From contig NC_056418.1 of the NCBI RefSeq assembly GCF_905147365.1, positions 6,943,262 through 7,007,261 on the forward strand: 64,000 bases of DNA. The letters run 5' to 3'. The DNA comes from Aricia agestis. Taxonomy: Eukaryota; Arthropoda; Insecta; Lepidoptera; Lycaenidae. Under the pieces are notes generated by a model. The model did no database searches and was not told where the DNA came from. It was given only the letters and a program-made list of their open reading frames with translations. The position numbers were made by a program, and so were the translations under genes. Shown here in pieces: positions 21,747-31,666 of the stretch (position 1 is the first letter of the stretch; each line of letters opens with the position of its first letter).

Positions 21747-22223
21747 TCTATATATTAATACGTGAGCCAAAAATTTTTTATCCCTTTTGACGAAAAATGG
21801 GGAAACGCAGGTGAATGGAATTTTGCACAGTTATAGTTTATATGGTGAAGGAGTGCATTGAGCTAATATTATTTTGAAATTATGCTTTATTATCATACAT
21901 TTTTTTAACAAATAAAACATTACACACACTACAACACACACTAAGAAAAATGACAGATTTTTGAGTGACAAGCCTATACATACGAATTATACTCTTTTAT
22001 TTATGGTTGAAGTCTGTTGAAAACAAGGTGACAAATTGAATGGATTATAATTTTTTTATTGAATCTTAGATACTATTAGACAATGCTTACATGGCCAGTC
22101 TGAGTCCCAGAGACAAGAGTTGAAAAAAATATGATAAAGTCAATATTTTTAACAAAATATCTAGGTAGTAGTCCTAATGTCGTTGAAGCTAAGGTCGAAT
22201 TTCGACCATTGGGCGATCTCTAG
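21747..22223 (+). mobile_element. Helitron-like non-autonomous element (TCTATATATTAATACGTGAG), copy 1
   Basis: It starts TCTATATATTAATACGTGAG and ends GGGCGATCTCTAG followed by T. A TC start and CTAG end next to T, without inverted repeats or target duplication, fit Helitron-type ends. A full-length reverse copy is at 42658-43189 and a 3' part is at 44193-44414. No coding frame is present. Confidence 0.65.
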
Positions 22224-23329
22224 TTCTTAATACATATTAAATACATACTTACTTATATTAATATATTATAAATTATAAACAAATTGCGTGCGGTCTGAAC
22301 AGTTTCTTTCCCAGCAGGCGTGTGCATTGTACAAGTGCGTCACTGGAATTGATATTCTTTTTATTGCATACTTATTAGTATGATTATGGGGCTGGTAACA
22401 TCTAACTGGCTAGCCTATTCCTTGATGATATAATGACATCCTGTATAATATTTTCCTGGTATTAAGTCGGTTTTTTGCGTCGTATATAAGAAGGTATTAA
22501 CACAATAGACATAACTACCAGTAGTTCGACTGCAAAGAAAAGGACAGTTTTCAATATCTGTCAAATTCGTCGGGTTTCACTAGGATTATGAACGGAATGT
22601 GCCTCGCACTGGCTGATGTCATTTATTATTAAATATTTAAAATAAAGATTTCAAAATTGGATTCTGACAATTTTAATGGCATGTGCCAAAACACAAACAA
22701 GAATACGACCAAAGAGGAACGCGTCCAGCGAATATGTCATAGTTTTAAATTCGTAGGTAAGAAGTTAACAACCCTAGCGACGATTTTCGTCATAATACGT
22801 CAAATTTAAAAATTTCAACATCAGTTCTAAGTCGGCATACTCTATAATTCTGTCTACTCTGGTATTAAGTACTACATTAGTTGTCACTCAGGTCATTTTA
22901 TGAGGCTCTCTTTTTATTATAATTTATTTTATGTGAGTTAAGTATAAATAATGACCATACTTTACCCACGTTATTGTAATATAAGATATAAGAAACCGAT
23001 GTCAATTTTCCTAAAACAGGGATGGGGACTAAACTCAGAACAGGAAATAAGACCAATTAAATAATTTTTAAGTCGGTGACTATAGAAGAGATAGTAGACT
23101 TATTAGTATCCTATGCCCTTTCTCGGGACTTAAAGTTTCTCCATACCAAATTTTAGACAAATCGGTTCAACAGTTTGGGAGTCGAGTTGAAACAGACAGA
23201 CACACTTTCACACTTACAATATTAGTCTGGATATGGATTGTAATAAATAATATCACATATATGATAGACACACTCACAACTTTCTGTCATCGCCATCAAA
23301 CAATATATCGCGTGGATGATATAAATAAA

Positions 23330-23967
23330 TCGGCCAAGTGCGAGTCGGACTCGCGTACGATTTACGAAGGGTTCCGTATCGTTATAGAGCAAAAATAGGC
23401 CAAAAATTGTGTTTTTGTATAGGAGCCCCCCTTAAATATAATATTATTTTGTTTTTAGTAGATATTTGTTGTTATAGCGGCAAGAGATATACACAATCTG
23501 TGATAATTTCAGAAGTCTATTATTTTGTTTTTAGTAGATATTTGTTGTTATAGCGGCAAGAGATATACACAATCTGTGATAATTTCAGAAGTCTAGCTAT
23601 AGCGGTTCTTGACATGGGCGCCGGCAGGGAGGTGCCAGGGGGTGCACTTACACCCCTTGGGAATCTCGGGATCAATAGGAATTATTGAAATAAAAAGCAT
23701 TTTGTAACCCTATTACCATGCCGTACAAGGATAGTTCGTAATGTTTCGGCACTAAATGCTTTATATTGACGTAAATAGACAGTCACTGTTGTTCGTAAAA
23801 AGTGAAAAGAAAAGAACAGAAAGAAAACTAAAAAAGGGGTGCCCCTTGGAAATTATTTCTGCCGGCGCCCATGGTTCTTGAGATACAGCCTGGCAACAGA
23901 CAGACGGACAGACAACGAAGTCTTAGTAATAGGGTCCCGTTTTTACCCTTTGGGTACGGAACCCTAA
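23330..23967 (+). repeat. Dispersed repeat, CGGCCAAGTGCGAGTCGG family, long copy
   Basis: It begins CGGCCAAGTGCGAGTCGGAC and ends GGTACGGAACCCTAAAAA after a CAGACGGACAGACA stretch and GGGTCCCGTTTTTACCC. Its middle holds a 75-bp tandem duplication and a separate block (about 23614-23875) that the other copies lack. Confidence 0.75.
23445..23594 (+). repeat. 75-bp tandem duplication
   Basis: Two apparently identical 75-bp units (23445-23519 and 23520-23594) start TATTTTGTTTTTAGTAG. The copy at 46284-46984 has this segment once, so the duplication happened after this repeat inserted. The lack of visible differences implies it is recent. Confidence 0.85.
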
Positions 23968-24568
23968 AAATGCTGGGGCGTCATACTCATGACAATTGAC
24001 AGCTGCTCCGTACCCACCTCGCCATAACAATAGCATCTATTCTAAAATATCCTTATAGGTCTACAATTGCAGAGATACGGTAGCTTCTATCATACCCCCA
24101 TCTCTGCGGGGAGTGGAGCACCATTGGATTTTAGTGGCTATACCGACGCCAGGGCAGTCCCACATACCCTGCCCTATATCCCCAATACACCGGGGATGCG
24201 TAAAGCATTTTCCCATATAAAAAAGGTCTGTTAATGCAGAAGATCCATCATTGTGACAGTAGGTAACAACTATTTGTATGAGGTGTCAGTATTTAATCTT
24301 GTAATAATCAAAAGCCTGTCGAAGTTAGTGATGTAGGTTACCTAGGTAGATAGGCATCATGACAGTGTTTAAACTCACATGACGCATTGCTCCGTGTTTT
24401 ATATTGACAGACAAGTTTTTATTTACCTTTCGGATTCACGTTCATACACAAAAGCTTTTAAATGGAAGCTAAAAGTATTAATAGTAAAAGCCACGAAACC
24501 TTTTAGCTGGAAAAATAATTTTATTTCTTACTGCAAATCCTACTTGAAATTATCATTTTTTTAATCAA

Positions 24569-24720
24569 CTAGCTGTCCCGGTGAACTTCGTGTCACTTTA
24601 AAACCTTCCCTGGACATCTACGAATATTTTAAAACTAAAATTAGCCCAATCCGTTCAGCCGTTTTCGAGTTTTAGCGTTACTAACACAATTGAAAATCCA
24701 TTTTTATATATAAAAGTGTT
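24569..24720 (-). mobile_element. Short Helitron-like element ending CTAG
   Basis: On the - strand it runs from a TATATATAAAAATGG start to GGGACAGCTAG. It is almost identical to the element at 49563-49710. A more diverged relative follows at about 24730-24890. Its TC/TATA start and CTAGT end are Helitron-like. Confidence 0.65.
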
Positions 24721-25023
24721 GTTTTTAGACTTTTTCAGGAAATTTGATTTTTTTTTAGAATTTTTCTCTCCGTAAGAACCATCCTCGTACTTCAAGGAAT
24801 ATTTAAAAAAAGGATTAGCGAAATCGGTCCAACCGTTCTCAAGTTTTGCGCTTAGCAACACATTCAGCGACTCATTTTTATATTATAGATGTAACTCAAA
24901 CTCGAACTCAAATTATTCAGAATATTTTTTTGCAATTAATATTCTCTGAAAGTCTACATGATGCCTACCACCGGTTCGGGAACTAACCCGGCGAGAAGAA
25001 CCGGCGTAAGCTATAAACCATTA

Positions 25024-25136
25024 GGGTCAATTCAGACCGCAACGCGACGCGTAGATGCATAACTAAATTTGTACTGGATTGACAGATTTCAAATGCTTGA
25101 GAATTGAGACGTCTTGAAAATGTCAAATCCCTTACA
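25024..25136 (+). mobile_element. Left end of GGGTCAATTCAGACC MITE
   Basis: The sequence TTA then GGGTCAATTCAGACCG, with ACGCGACGCGTAGATGC following, matches the left end of the MITE at 26660-26826. The matching right terminus is not found, so this copy is truncated or decayed. Confidence 0.6.
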
Positions 25137-26659
25137 AGTTACAAGTGGTATTTTTATGCATGAAAGACTATGTAACATATAAAAAGATAAAATTTTAGTT
25201 ACTGTAGCAACAAAAATGATCTATCACACATTTATCACGTCCAGTCTAGAAATAATACTCACCTTACAAATGCTAGCAAAAAGGAGGAACGAAAAAAGGT
25301 CTTAAGCAGTTCTGTCGGCCGAGTCAAAATGGTGATCAATCAAAGCAGACAAAAACACAATATTCTAGCGTCATTCATCATGGTTGGTGTACGAAGTACC
25401 ATCAGATACAAGGATCAACGAGATATATGAATTATGGACGAAATGGCACATGCTAAGACGTGGATATTTATCACTCACTTAGGGCCCACTCATAGTGTGC
25501 GTCAGGGCCGGATTTATATTTGTTATAAGTATAGCCTATAGGCCACTTTAATTTTGCCGCCCCTATGTACGAACCTGCCGCCATCCTAGGATGGCGGCCC
25601 CTAGGACGTCATAGGACGCTACCGCCCATAGGCCATGGCCTATACTGCCTATACAATATACATAAATCCAGAGCTGCTGTGCGTGCGCAGGATACTGCGT
25701 GAAGCTGATATCGACATAAATGATGCAGCATAAAATGATGATCACAAAGATTTATCAGCAAAACTTTTATTTTATATTTAACATGCCTGCAGATGTATTA
25801 CTATTTCAATCCAACATCATTGCAGGAACCGTGCCTACTGCCTAGGAACTTCCGTGCCTTCACGCGCTTTTGTGTAAGTGAGTTGTAACAGAACAAATTC
25901 CAACATTAACTAACCTAGCAGTCATAATTAACATATTCCAGATTGTTACTTATAAAACTACAAAATGTTACCTACATAAATATATGTGTAACAGCATTTA
26001 GCGTTTGTTTATTAACCCATCAATCCCCAAGCGGCACCCGGCTGTCGCATAGCCATTGAAAATGTATTGTGACTGCAATTCCCACGATCGAGTAGAGGTA
26101 TTAATTTCCTATTTTACATCCGCATTTTCTATCAAACATGATAGGAAATCTGGACCGGGGTCGAACGAGGAACAAAGATAGTAAAATCAGAGTATATTAT
26201 GTACCCTGTTTCATTCTATTCACAAGTATTTTCAAACCGCCCAAAATAACAACTGAGAATAGTTTGTTACGAATTCTCGAACAAATTGCTTTCCCAAATA
26301 TTCGCGATGATGCGGCCCGCGGGTCGGCATCCGGAACCCGACATTTTCCGACAACTTTAAAATGGCTCAAACAAATGGTTTTAAGAGCAGTCATTTCATT
26401 AAATAGTAGAAATCGCTTTCTACTATCTATCTTAATGTAGTACTTATGCGTAATCTTCAAAACTGAACAAATAATTATATTGTATATAACATAATTATAT
26501 ACAATTATATAGGGTTCTTTTCATAGATAGAGTGATTCTAGAGGAAGGTTGATAATGTGTATTGATATTAATGCATAATATAGTAGAGAATCACCTACGG
26601 AACAATTATTATCGATAATTAGCTCTCCACGTTTGAAACCGCGCGGTAAAGTCACATTA

Positions 26660-26826
26660 GGTTGATTCAGACCGAAACGCGACGCGTAGATGCATTTCTA
26701 AATTCTAAGTTTATATGGATTTGACAGATTCTCACGCAATTGAAATCTGTCAAATCCATACAAATTTATGCCGCGCCGCGCCTCGCCTCGCCTGACGCCT
26801 CGTCGCGTTACGGTCTGAATTGACCC
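26660..26826. mobile_element. PIF/Harbinger-like MITE with TTA duplication
   Basis: Inverted ends GGTTGATTCAGACCG / CGGTCTGAATTGACCC are flanked by TTA on both sides (26657-26659, 26827-26829). An inner pair of arms (ATGGATTTGACAGATT and inverse) and a run of GCCGC/CTCGC repeats fill the centre. A second, incomplete copy lies at 25024. Confidence 0.75.
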
Positions 26827-27351
26827 TTACATTGTAAAGGCTAAAGTTTGTGAGTTTGTATGTTTCTTACTTCTTCATGTCTAAACGGCTAGAGCGATTT
26901 TAATAAAATTTGGTATGGAGTTAGTTGATACCCTGGATTAACACAATATAGGCTACTTTTTGCTGCGGGAAAATTTCAGAATTTATTTTTCCCTGATAAA
27001 CCGCGGGTAACATCGATGGGCACAGCTAGTATTTTATAAACGCTGCAAGTGTTCCTAGAAATGCCCTGTTCTATTGCTCTACTGAGGATGGGATACCATG
27101 GTGTAATTTGTGTAGGCGTGCGATTACATTTTATTAGCCCGAAGCGGTTCAGCTAATTCATTTAAAAGTCTAGTTCCAATGAATACAGGCCGTGGTTTAT
27201 GCACTAACACTTGACTATTTGAAACAGACTGTTGTTAAAAATAAATGAATGTACCTATATAAAAATGAATTTTAAATTTTGTTCTCTCTAAAACGCGACA
27301 ACGGCTGAACCGATTTGGGTAATTTTAGTCTTGAAATATTTGTGGAAGTTT

Positions 27352-27395
27352 AAGGAACCTTGAATATTATGAGTACATAATATTCAAGGTTCCTT
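27352..27395. repeat. Perfect 20-bp-armed palindrome
   Basis: The arm AAGGAACCTTGAATATTATG and its exact inverse are separated by AGTA. It follows directly on a diverged repeat fragment (27280-27350). A perfect hairpin of this kind is usually short-lived, so it is probably young. Confidence 0.8.
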
Positions 27396-28271
27396 CCTAG
27401 TAAGGAAGAAAGTGAAACGAAGGTCACCGGGATTATTATCATGTCTGTCTCTTGCTGTGATAGATTTTGGTTGTCGCGGTCGGTATAAAGGTGATCACAC
27501 ATTTATCAGCAAGAACGCGTTGTACGCGCCGCATTATGTTGTCTGAAATAATGTGAAACCTCGCACATTCGTCTGCCGCATTTCGTGAACTAGCGGCGCG
27601 TTCGGCGTGTACGGTGCTGACTGCTGACGAATGTGCGTTCAGCGCAAAAAAATGTATCGTTCCATTGCGATACATGAATTAAAAAAAAAACTAGTAAAGA
27701 TTAAAAAAAACTGTACCTACCCGAAGTTCCTCCTTCCAGTGTAATTTTACCAATTACGTGGTGTTATAATTGAACAATTTCAGGGCAAAGTTTTGAGATT
27801 CCTGTCGAGAATGGCGTGAGGCTTGTATTTTACGATAACTGGTGATAAATTGTAGGCGACGGGAGACGGACGCGCAACAGCTCGTGACAACAATTTGCAC
27901 CTATTAGCACTAACGAACAGAGTGGGAATTTTGTTCGCCTGGGAGATTGCGATGCCATATAAATTAAGCTGGCGCTAAAACTACAAATTGAAAATTTCAA
28001 AATAACGAAAGATTTACATATTATACAATTTTTGTAAGAAAGTCGTAAAATAACTTCTTTTACCAGTACCAGCATAATATTATGGACGTATTTATACAAA
28101 AATGGCATTTTTAACTGTTACTTACCAAGTTCTTCCAGTCATGTCTTCATTTATCAGGGCGAGCGAAGCGAGCCCTATTATATCCCACAACCTGAGTACA
28201 ACTTTTGTCGTACATTTTACGGATAAAAACCGGCCAAGTGCGTGTCGGGCCACGGCCCACGCGCAATATAG

Positions 28272-28373
28272 TAACGTGTAAAACACGTTGAAATGTACAT
28301 TCATTGATCATAATTCATAATATATATTTTTGTATGATCAATGAATGTACATTTCAACGTGTTTTACACGTTA
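28272..28373. repeat. Perfect 41-bp-armed palindrome
   Basis: The arm at 28272-28312 (starting TAACGTGTAAAACACGTTG) is repeated without mismatch as its inverse at 28333-28373, around a 20-base AT-rich loop. The related repeat at 48274 has the arm sequence only once. Confidence 0.85.
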
Positions 28374-28605
28374 GTACTAACATTTCAGTTACGTTGAATG
28401 GGATTTGAACTACGAATAATAAAAACTAGATTTGAACGAAAAGTTCCTTTGTAGTTCGCCGAATATTATTTTTAGTCGATCAACTAATTTTCCTTTTAAA
28501 TTCAGCATATTTTCTACTCCCGTGAATTTTTTCACATTTTCAGAAGCAACCGCTTAGCTGGTAGAAGGGAGGGACTGGTAGTTCATGGAATTGGTACATT
28601 TTGGT

Positions 28606-29144
28606 TTGCATCAAATGGGGTAGTTCTGATTTTTTATATGTTGTATGTTTTATTAGTTATTAGCAATAAGTTCGCCTTTTGTGCAGCGTCACACATGTTA
28701 TTTTATGTAAAATTGTTTAATTTTGTATTTTCTTTGGTGTGCAATATAGTGTTTTTGTATTGTATTGTATTGTACAAGCAGAGGAGGATGCTGACCGGCT
28801 TATAGTAACCACAGCCATTTGAATGTCTTCTACATACGACGAAGTGAATTTTGATTTTTTTTGGAATTTTGCAAGCTTTGAATAATCTTTGAAACTATTC
28901 AGTTTATAGAGACCCAACTTTTATCATTTTGTTGCAAATTTAGTCTGCTTTAAAATATTTTCTAGTGACTTCGACCATTAAACAGGTCCTTAAATCCAGG
29001 TGGTAAAAATGGCAAAAACTGAAAACTGATCAAAAATTTAATGGTTTCTCATGAATTTTACAATGTTCCGGAAGAATTTCGAGGTGGAAAAATTAAGTTA
29101 AGTTACAATATATAAAAAAATCAGAACTACCCCATTTGATGCAA
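28606..29144. mobile_element. MITE-like element, ~0.54 kb, 34-bp TIRs
   Basis: The left end TTGCATCAAATGGGGTAGTT, continuing CTGATTTTTTATAT, recurs inverted at 29110-29144 with one extra A. It interrupts the CGGCCAAG-family repeat, because sequences on either side join smoothly in the copy at 48274. No coding frame is present. Confidence 0.75.
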
Positions 29145-30142
29145 GTGAAGACCCCTTTTATTGTACGATTTCCATGGACTATGGACTCTAACGATTTTTT
29201 CCGCTTTGAAACTTCATATTTCACAAATGGACCCCTAAATCGGAAAATTATCTATGAATCCAACGACACCTCACACGGTAGGGGTGGACGCGAAAAAAAA
29301 AATCATCCCCGCCTTATGTGTAGGGGAGGTACCATAAAAAATATTTTTTAAAGATTTTTTATTCCATTTAAAACAATATTAGATGAACATTAATATAATC
29401 AAGAACATTTTAATATAAGTCTAAACTCTTACCAAATTGGCATCTACTCTGCATATGTGCATGCATGCCGAATTACAGCTTTGTAGGTCCTATAGTTTCT
29501 GAGTAAAACCGCGGACAGACAGACGGACAGACAGACAGACGGACGGACAGACGGACGGACAGACCGAAAGTATAAGCTATTATATATAGTTGGATTCCTA
29601 TTAGAATAATGTAAACGAGCACTGGAATACAATCCATAAATGCGAAAGTGTGTATGTACTATGTCTGTCTGTCTGGTCCTCTTCACGCCATAACCGCTGA
29701 ACCGATTTTGCTGAAATTTGGTATGAAGATACTTTGAGTCCCGGGAAAGGACATATGATACTTTTTATCCTGGAAAAATGTACGGTTCCAACGCGATAAG
29801 CGAATTTTAGCGCAACGGAGTTACGGACGTTCGCGTCATCTAGTTTTGCAATGAAAACGCTGAATTGGATCACTGGATTGGAATAATGTAAACCGCCCAT
29901 AATGCTTAAAATCCGATAAATCTACATAACAATTCCATCACAGGGTGTTTAACTATGTAGGACAATGGGATTTTATTGTTTAACTACTGGCGATTGATAG
30001 TAGATACACCCGTTATCAGCCATCGGGCAGTACAATGTCCAATAAAGTAGACTTATCAGATGCTGCAAATGAATCTGTGCGGCTCAAGATACCGGGGTAG
30101 AGTTTATAATGTCCATGTATTAAGAATTGTATTTTTTTTTTA

Positions 30143-30468
30143 AATGAAATAAGGGGGCAAACGAGCAAACGGGTCACCTGATGGAAAGCAACTTCCGTCG
30201 CCCATGGACACTCGCAACATCAGAAGAGCTGCAAGTGCGTTGCCGGCCTTTTAAGAGGGAATAGGGTAATAGGGGAGGGTAGGGAAGGGAAGGGAAAAGT
30301 TGAGGGTAGGGAAGGGAATAGGGTAGGGGTTAGGGGATTGGGCCTCCGGTAAACTCACTCACTCGGCGAAACACAGCGCAAGCGCTGTTTCACGCCGGTT
30401 TTCTGTGAGAACGTGGTATTTATCCGGTCGAGCCGGCCCATTCGTGCCGAAGCATGGCTCTCCCACGT
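30143..30468 (-). mobile_element. SINE-like lepidopteran repeat, copy 1
   Basis: On the - strand it reads from CGTGGGAGAGCCATGCTTCG through GGCCGGCTCGACCGG to CAGGTGACCCGTTTGC and ends in CCTTATTTCATTTAAAAAAA, so an A-rich tail marks the 3' end. GGCTCGACCGG loosely resembles a pol III B box. A second copy lies at 53911-54203 and a decayed one at 58212-58360. The family is common in Lepidoptera; I do not give a name. Confidence 0.75.
30272..30294 (+). repeat. G-tract cluster with G-quadruplex potential
   Basis: Five G tracts of three or four, separated by one or two bases, lie inside the SINE-like repeat. GGGTAGGGAAGGGAAGGG satisfies the usual quadruplex pattern. The copy at 53911 has a similar but less regular purine-rich block. 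Confidence 0.6.
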
Positions 30469-30689
30469 ATAAGTTTTTTAATTTACTATCACTTGTTTGA
30501 ATTGATTTATTTTTAACCTAATGTACGGTTCCCGGCGGTAAAGGAATTAGGCCCGAATTACTGCGTATCGGAATTGCAGGCGTCATCATTACTATTAAAG
30601 ACTATATTTTAAATGTTTGAGAAACTTAAATAAAGATAACATTTTTGAAATCGTGTAATTTTGTAAGTTATAACATTCGCCAACTCTTC

Positions 30690-30725
30690 GATCGTTATCA
30701 TTATGTGCACATAATGATAACGATC
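30690..30725. repeat. 36-bp perfect palindrome without loop
   Basis: GATCGTTATCATTATGTG is followed at once by its exact reverse complement, centred on GTGCAC. There is no spacer. It is not within a recognised repeat. Confidence 0.85.
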
Positions 30726-31045
30726 ACATGGACGATACGAAACAGAAATTGTCCTTCCCACAGGCCATGATCATTATAATTTCATTTTCGTCACACGCCA
30801 TCAGTCCGTCTCCTCATGCTTCCGCATGTTAAAAACAAATTGAGGTAATCTGCGAAATAAGTTGGAAGTGTGGCACGATTGTATACTTATTATGCCTGTA
30901 ACGATGGGAGAATGTTTTCCGAGAAGTTATCAGTCTAGCAGGAACAGTTTACATCTGTGTATTCGTAACTTAACGATCTAATGACTATGTTTTAACCATT
31001 AGGCCCTGAAAGTGGCTTGTTTTGTTCAGGCATTTATTTACCTAA

Positions 31046-31319
31046 GGGCCGGGACAGAAAAACACGGCACGACGTCGTACGGCGTCATACGGTGCCGTAC
31101 GGCACCGTGTCGGACGCGCGTCGTAAAAAACCAGGGCATGGCGCCGTACGTCGTGCCGAAGAAACTCACCTTGAATTTCTACGTGAGTTTCTACGGCTCG
31201 ACGTCGTACGACGCCGTACGGTGCCATGCCGTGGTTTTTTACTACGCGCGTCCGACACGGCGCCGTACGGCACCGTACGACGCCGTACGACGTCGTGCCG
31301 TGTTTTTGTGTCCCGGCCC
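31046..31319. mobile_element. PIF/Harbinger-like MITE, CGTACG-dense, ~120-bp arms
   Basis: The ends GGGCCGGGACA and TGTCCCGGCCC are flanked by TAA on both sides (31043-31045, 31320-31322). The two arms pair along nearly the whole element and are built from GTCGTACG, GCCGTACGG and ACGTCGT units, so it is very CpG-rich. It lies 200 bp beyond the GT92 stop codon. Apparent reading frames of about 100 codons here arise from the repeat and exist on both strands. Confidence 0.8.
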
Positions 31320-31466
31320 TAACTCATTGGAAATAGTAATCGTGACGTGACATATATGTTACAGCGTTTTCACACTAAGCGATATCGACATTTGAATCAC
31401 ACCACAATCATGGTTCATTTAATGAAAAAAATCTTGTATCTTTCACATCGGATTCAGTTTAACCCG

Positions 31467-31472
31467 TTTAAT
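31467..31472 (-). terminator. Candidate poly(A) signal of the GT92 gene
   Basis: ATTAAA, the common variant signal, lies on the gene strand about 55 nt after the stop codon. Another ATTAAA is at 31418-31423. The first canonical AATAAA (31033-31038) is beyond the Harbinger-like MITE. Confidence 0.35.
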
Positions 31473-31525
31473 ATCGGATGTCGTACTGCGTAGTGTAAAT
31501 GCTCTTAGGGTTAAATAAAACAATA

Positions 31526-31666
31526 TTATTGTGCAGTTTTTATTATCGAGCACGTCAGAGCCAACGCCCGCATCAGTCGTCCGCGCAGATGCATCGCGGA
31601 GTGGTCCGCGCGCGCCTCCGCCGCGTACCTCTCACACTCGCTTACCAGCGTCGTGTTGCACGATTC
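31526..31666 (-). CDS. GT92 coding exon 4 (C terminus)
   Basis: A TTTTTTGTGCAG acceptor precedes 46 codons starting ESCNTTLVSECERYAAEARA and ending KTAQ, then TAA. It is in frame with the phase-0 donor of exon 3 and completes the protein. Confidence 0.82.
   Translation of the reverse strand, partial: ESCNTTLVSECERYAAEARADHSAMHLRGRLMRALALTCSIIKTAQ

Larger units (their letters stand above)
28227..29580 (+). repeat. Diverged CGGCCAAGTGCG-family repeat carrying a palindrome and a nested MITE
   Basis: It starts CGGCCAAGTGCGTGTCGGGC and ends in CAGACGGACAGACAGAC-type microsatellite at 29515-29565. It aligns with 48274-48953 on both sides of an insertion at 28606-29144. A 41-bp-armed palindrome occupies 28272-28373 near its start. 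Confidence 0.65.
13962..31045. other. Gene-poor intergenic region between tRNA-Gln and GT92
   Basis: Apart from the mobile elements and palindromes listed separately, I see no exon with splice sites or recognisable protein similarity here. Additional weak repeat fragments lie at about 24070-24230, 26850-27030, 27280-27350 and 29600-29850 (the last three share CGGCTGAACCGATTT-like motifs). A stretch at 26200-26440 is open on both strands and GC-rich around 26310, but has no recognised domain. Confidence 0.5.

Noticed and set aside
26138..26460. Frames of 100 and 87 codons open on opposite strands
   Set aside because: Neither has splice-supported extension, domain or codon-use signal. Being open on both strands in a GC-richer patch is a common chance effect.
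29515..29565. CRISPR-like short repeats (GGACAGACAGAC)
   Set aside because: It is a simple GGACAGAC microsatellite without spacers and recurs at the same place in other copies of the host repeat.
31012..31350. Overlapping reading frames of 60-112 codons on both strands at the CGTACG-rich block
   Set aside because: They come from an inverted-repeat MITE in which all frames stay open because of its GC-rich palindromic units. The translations are arginine-rich repeats without a domain.
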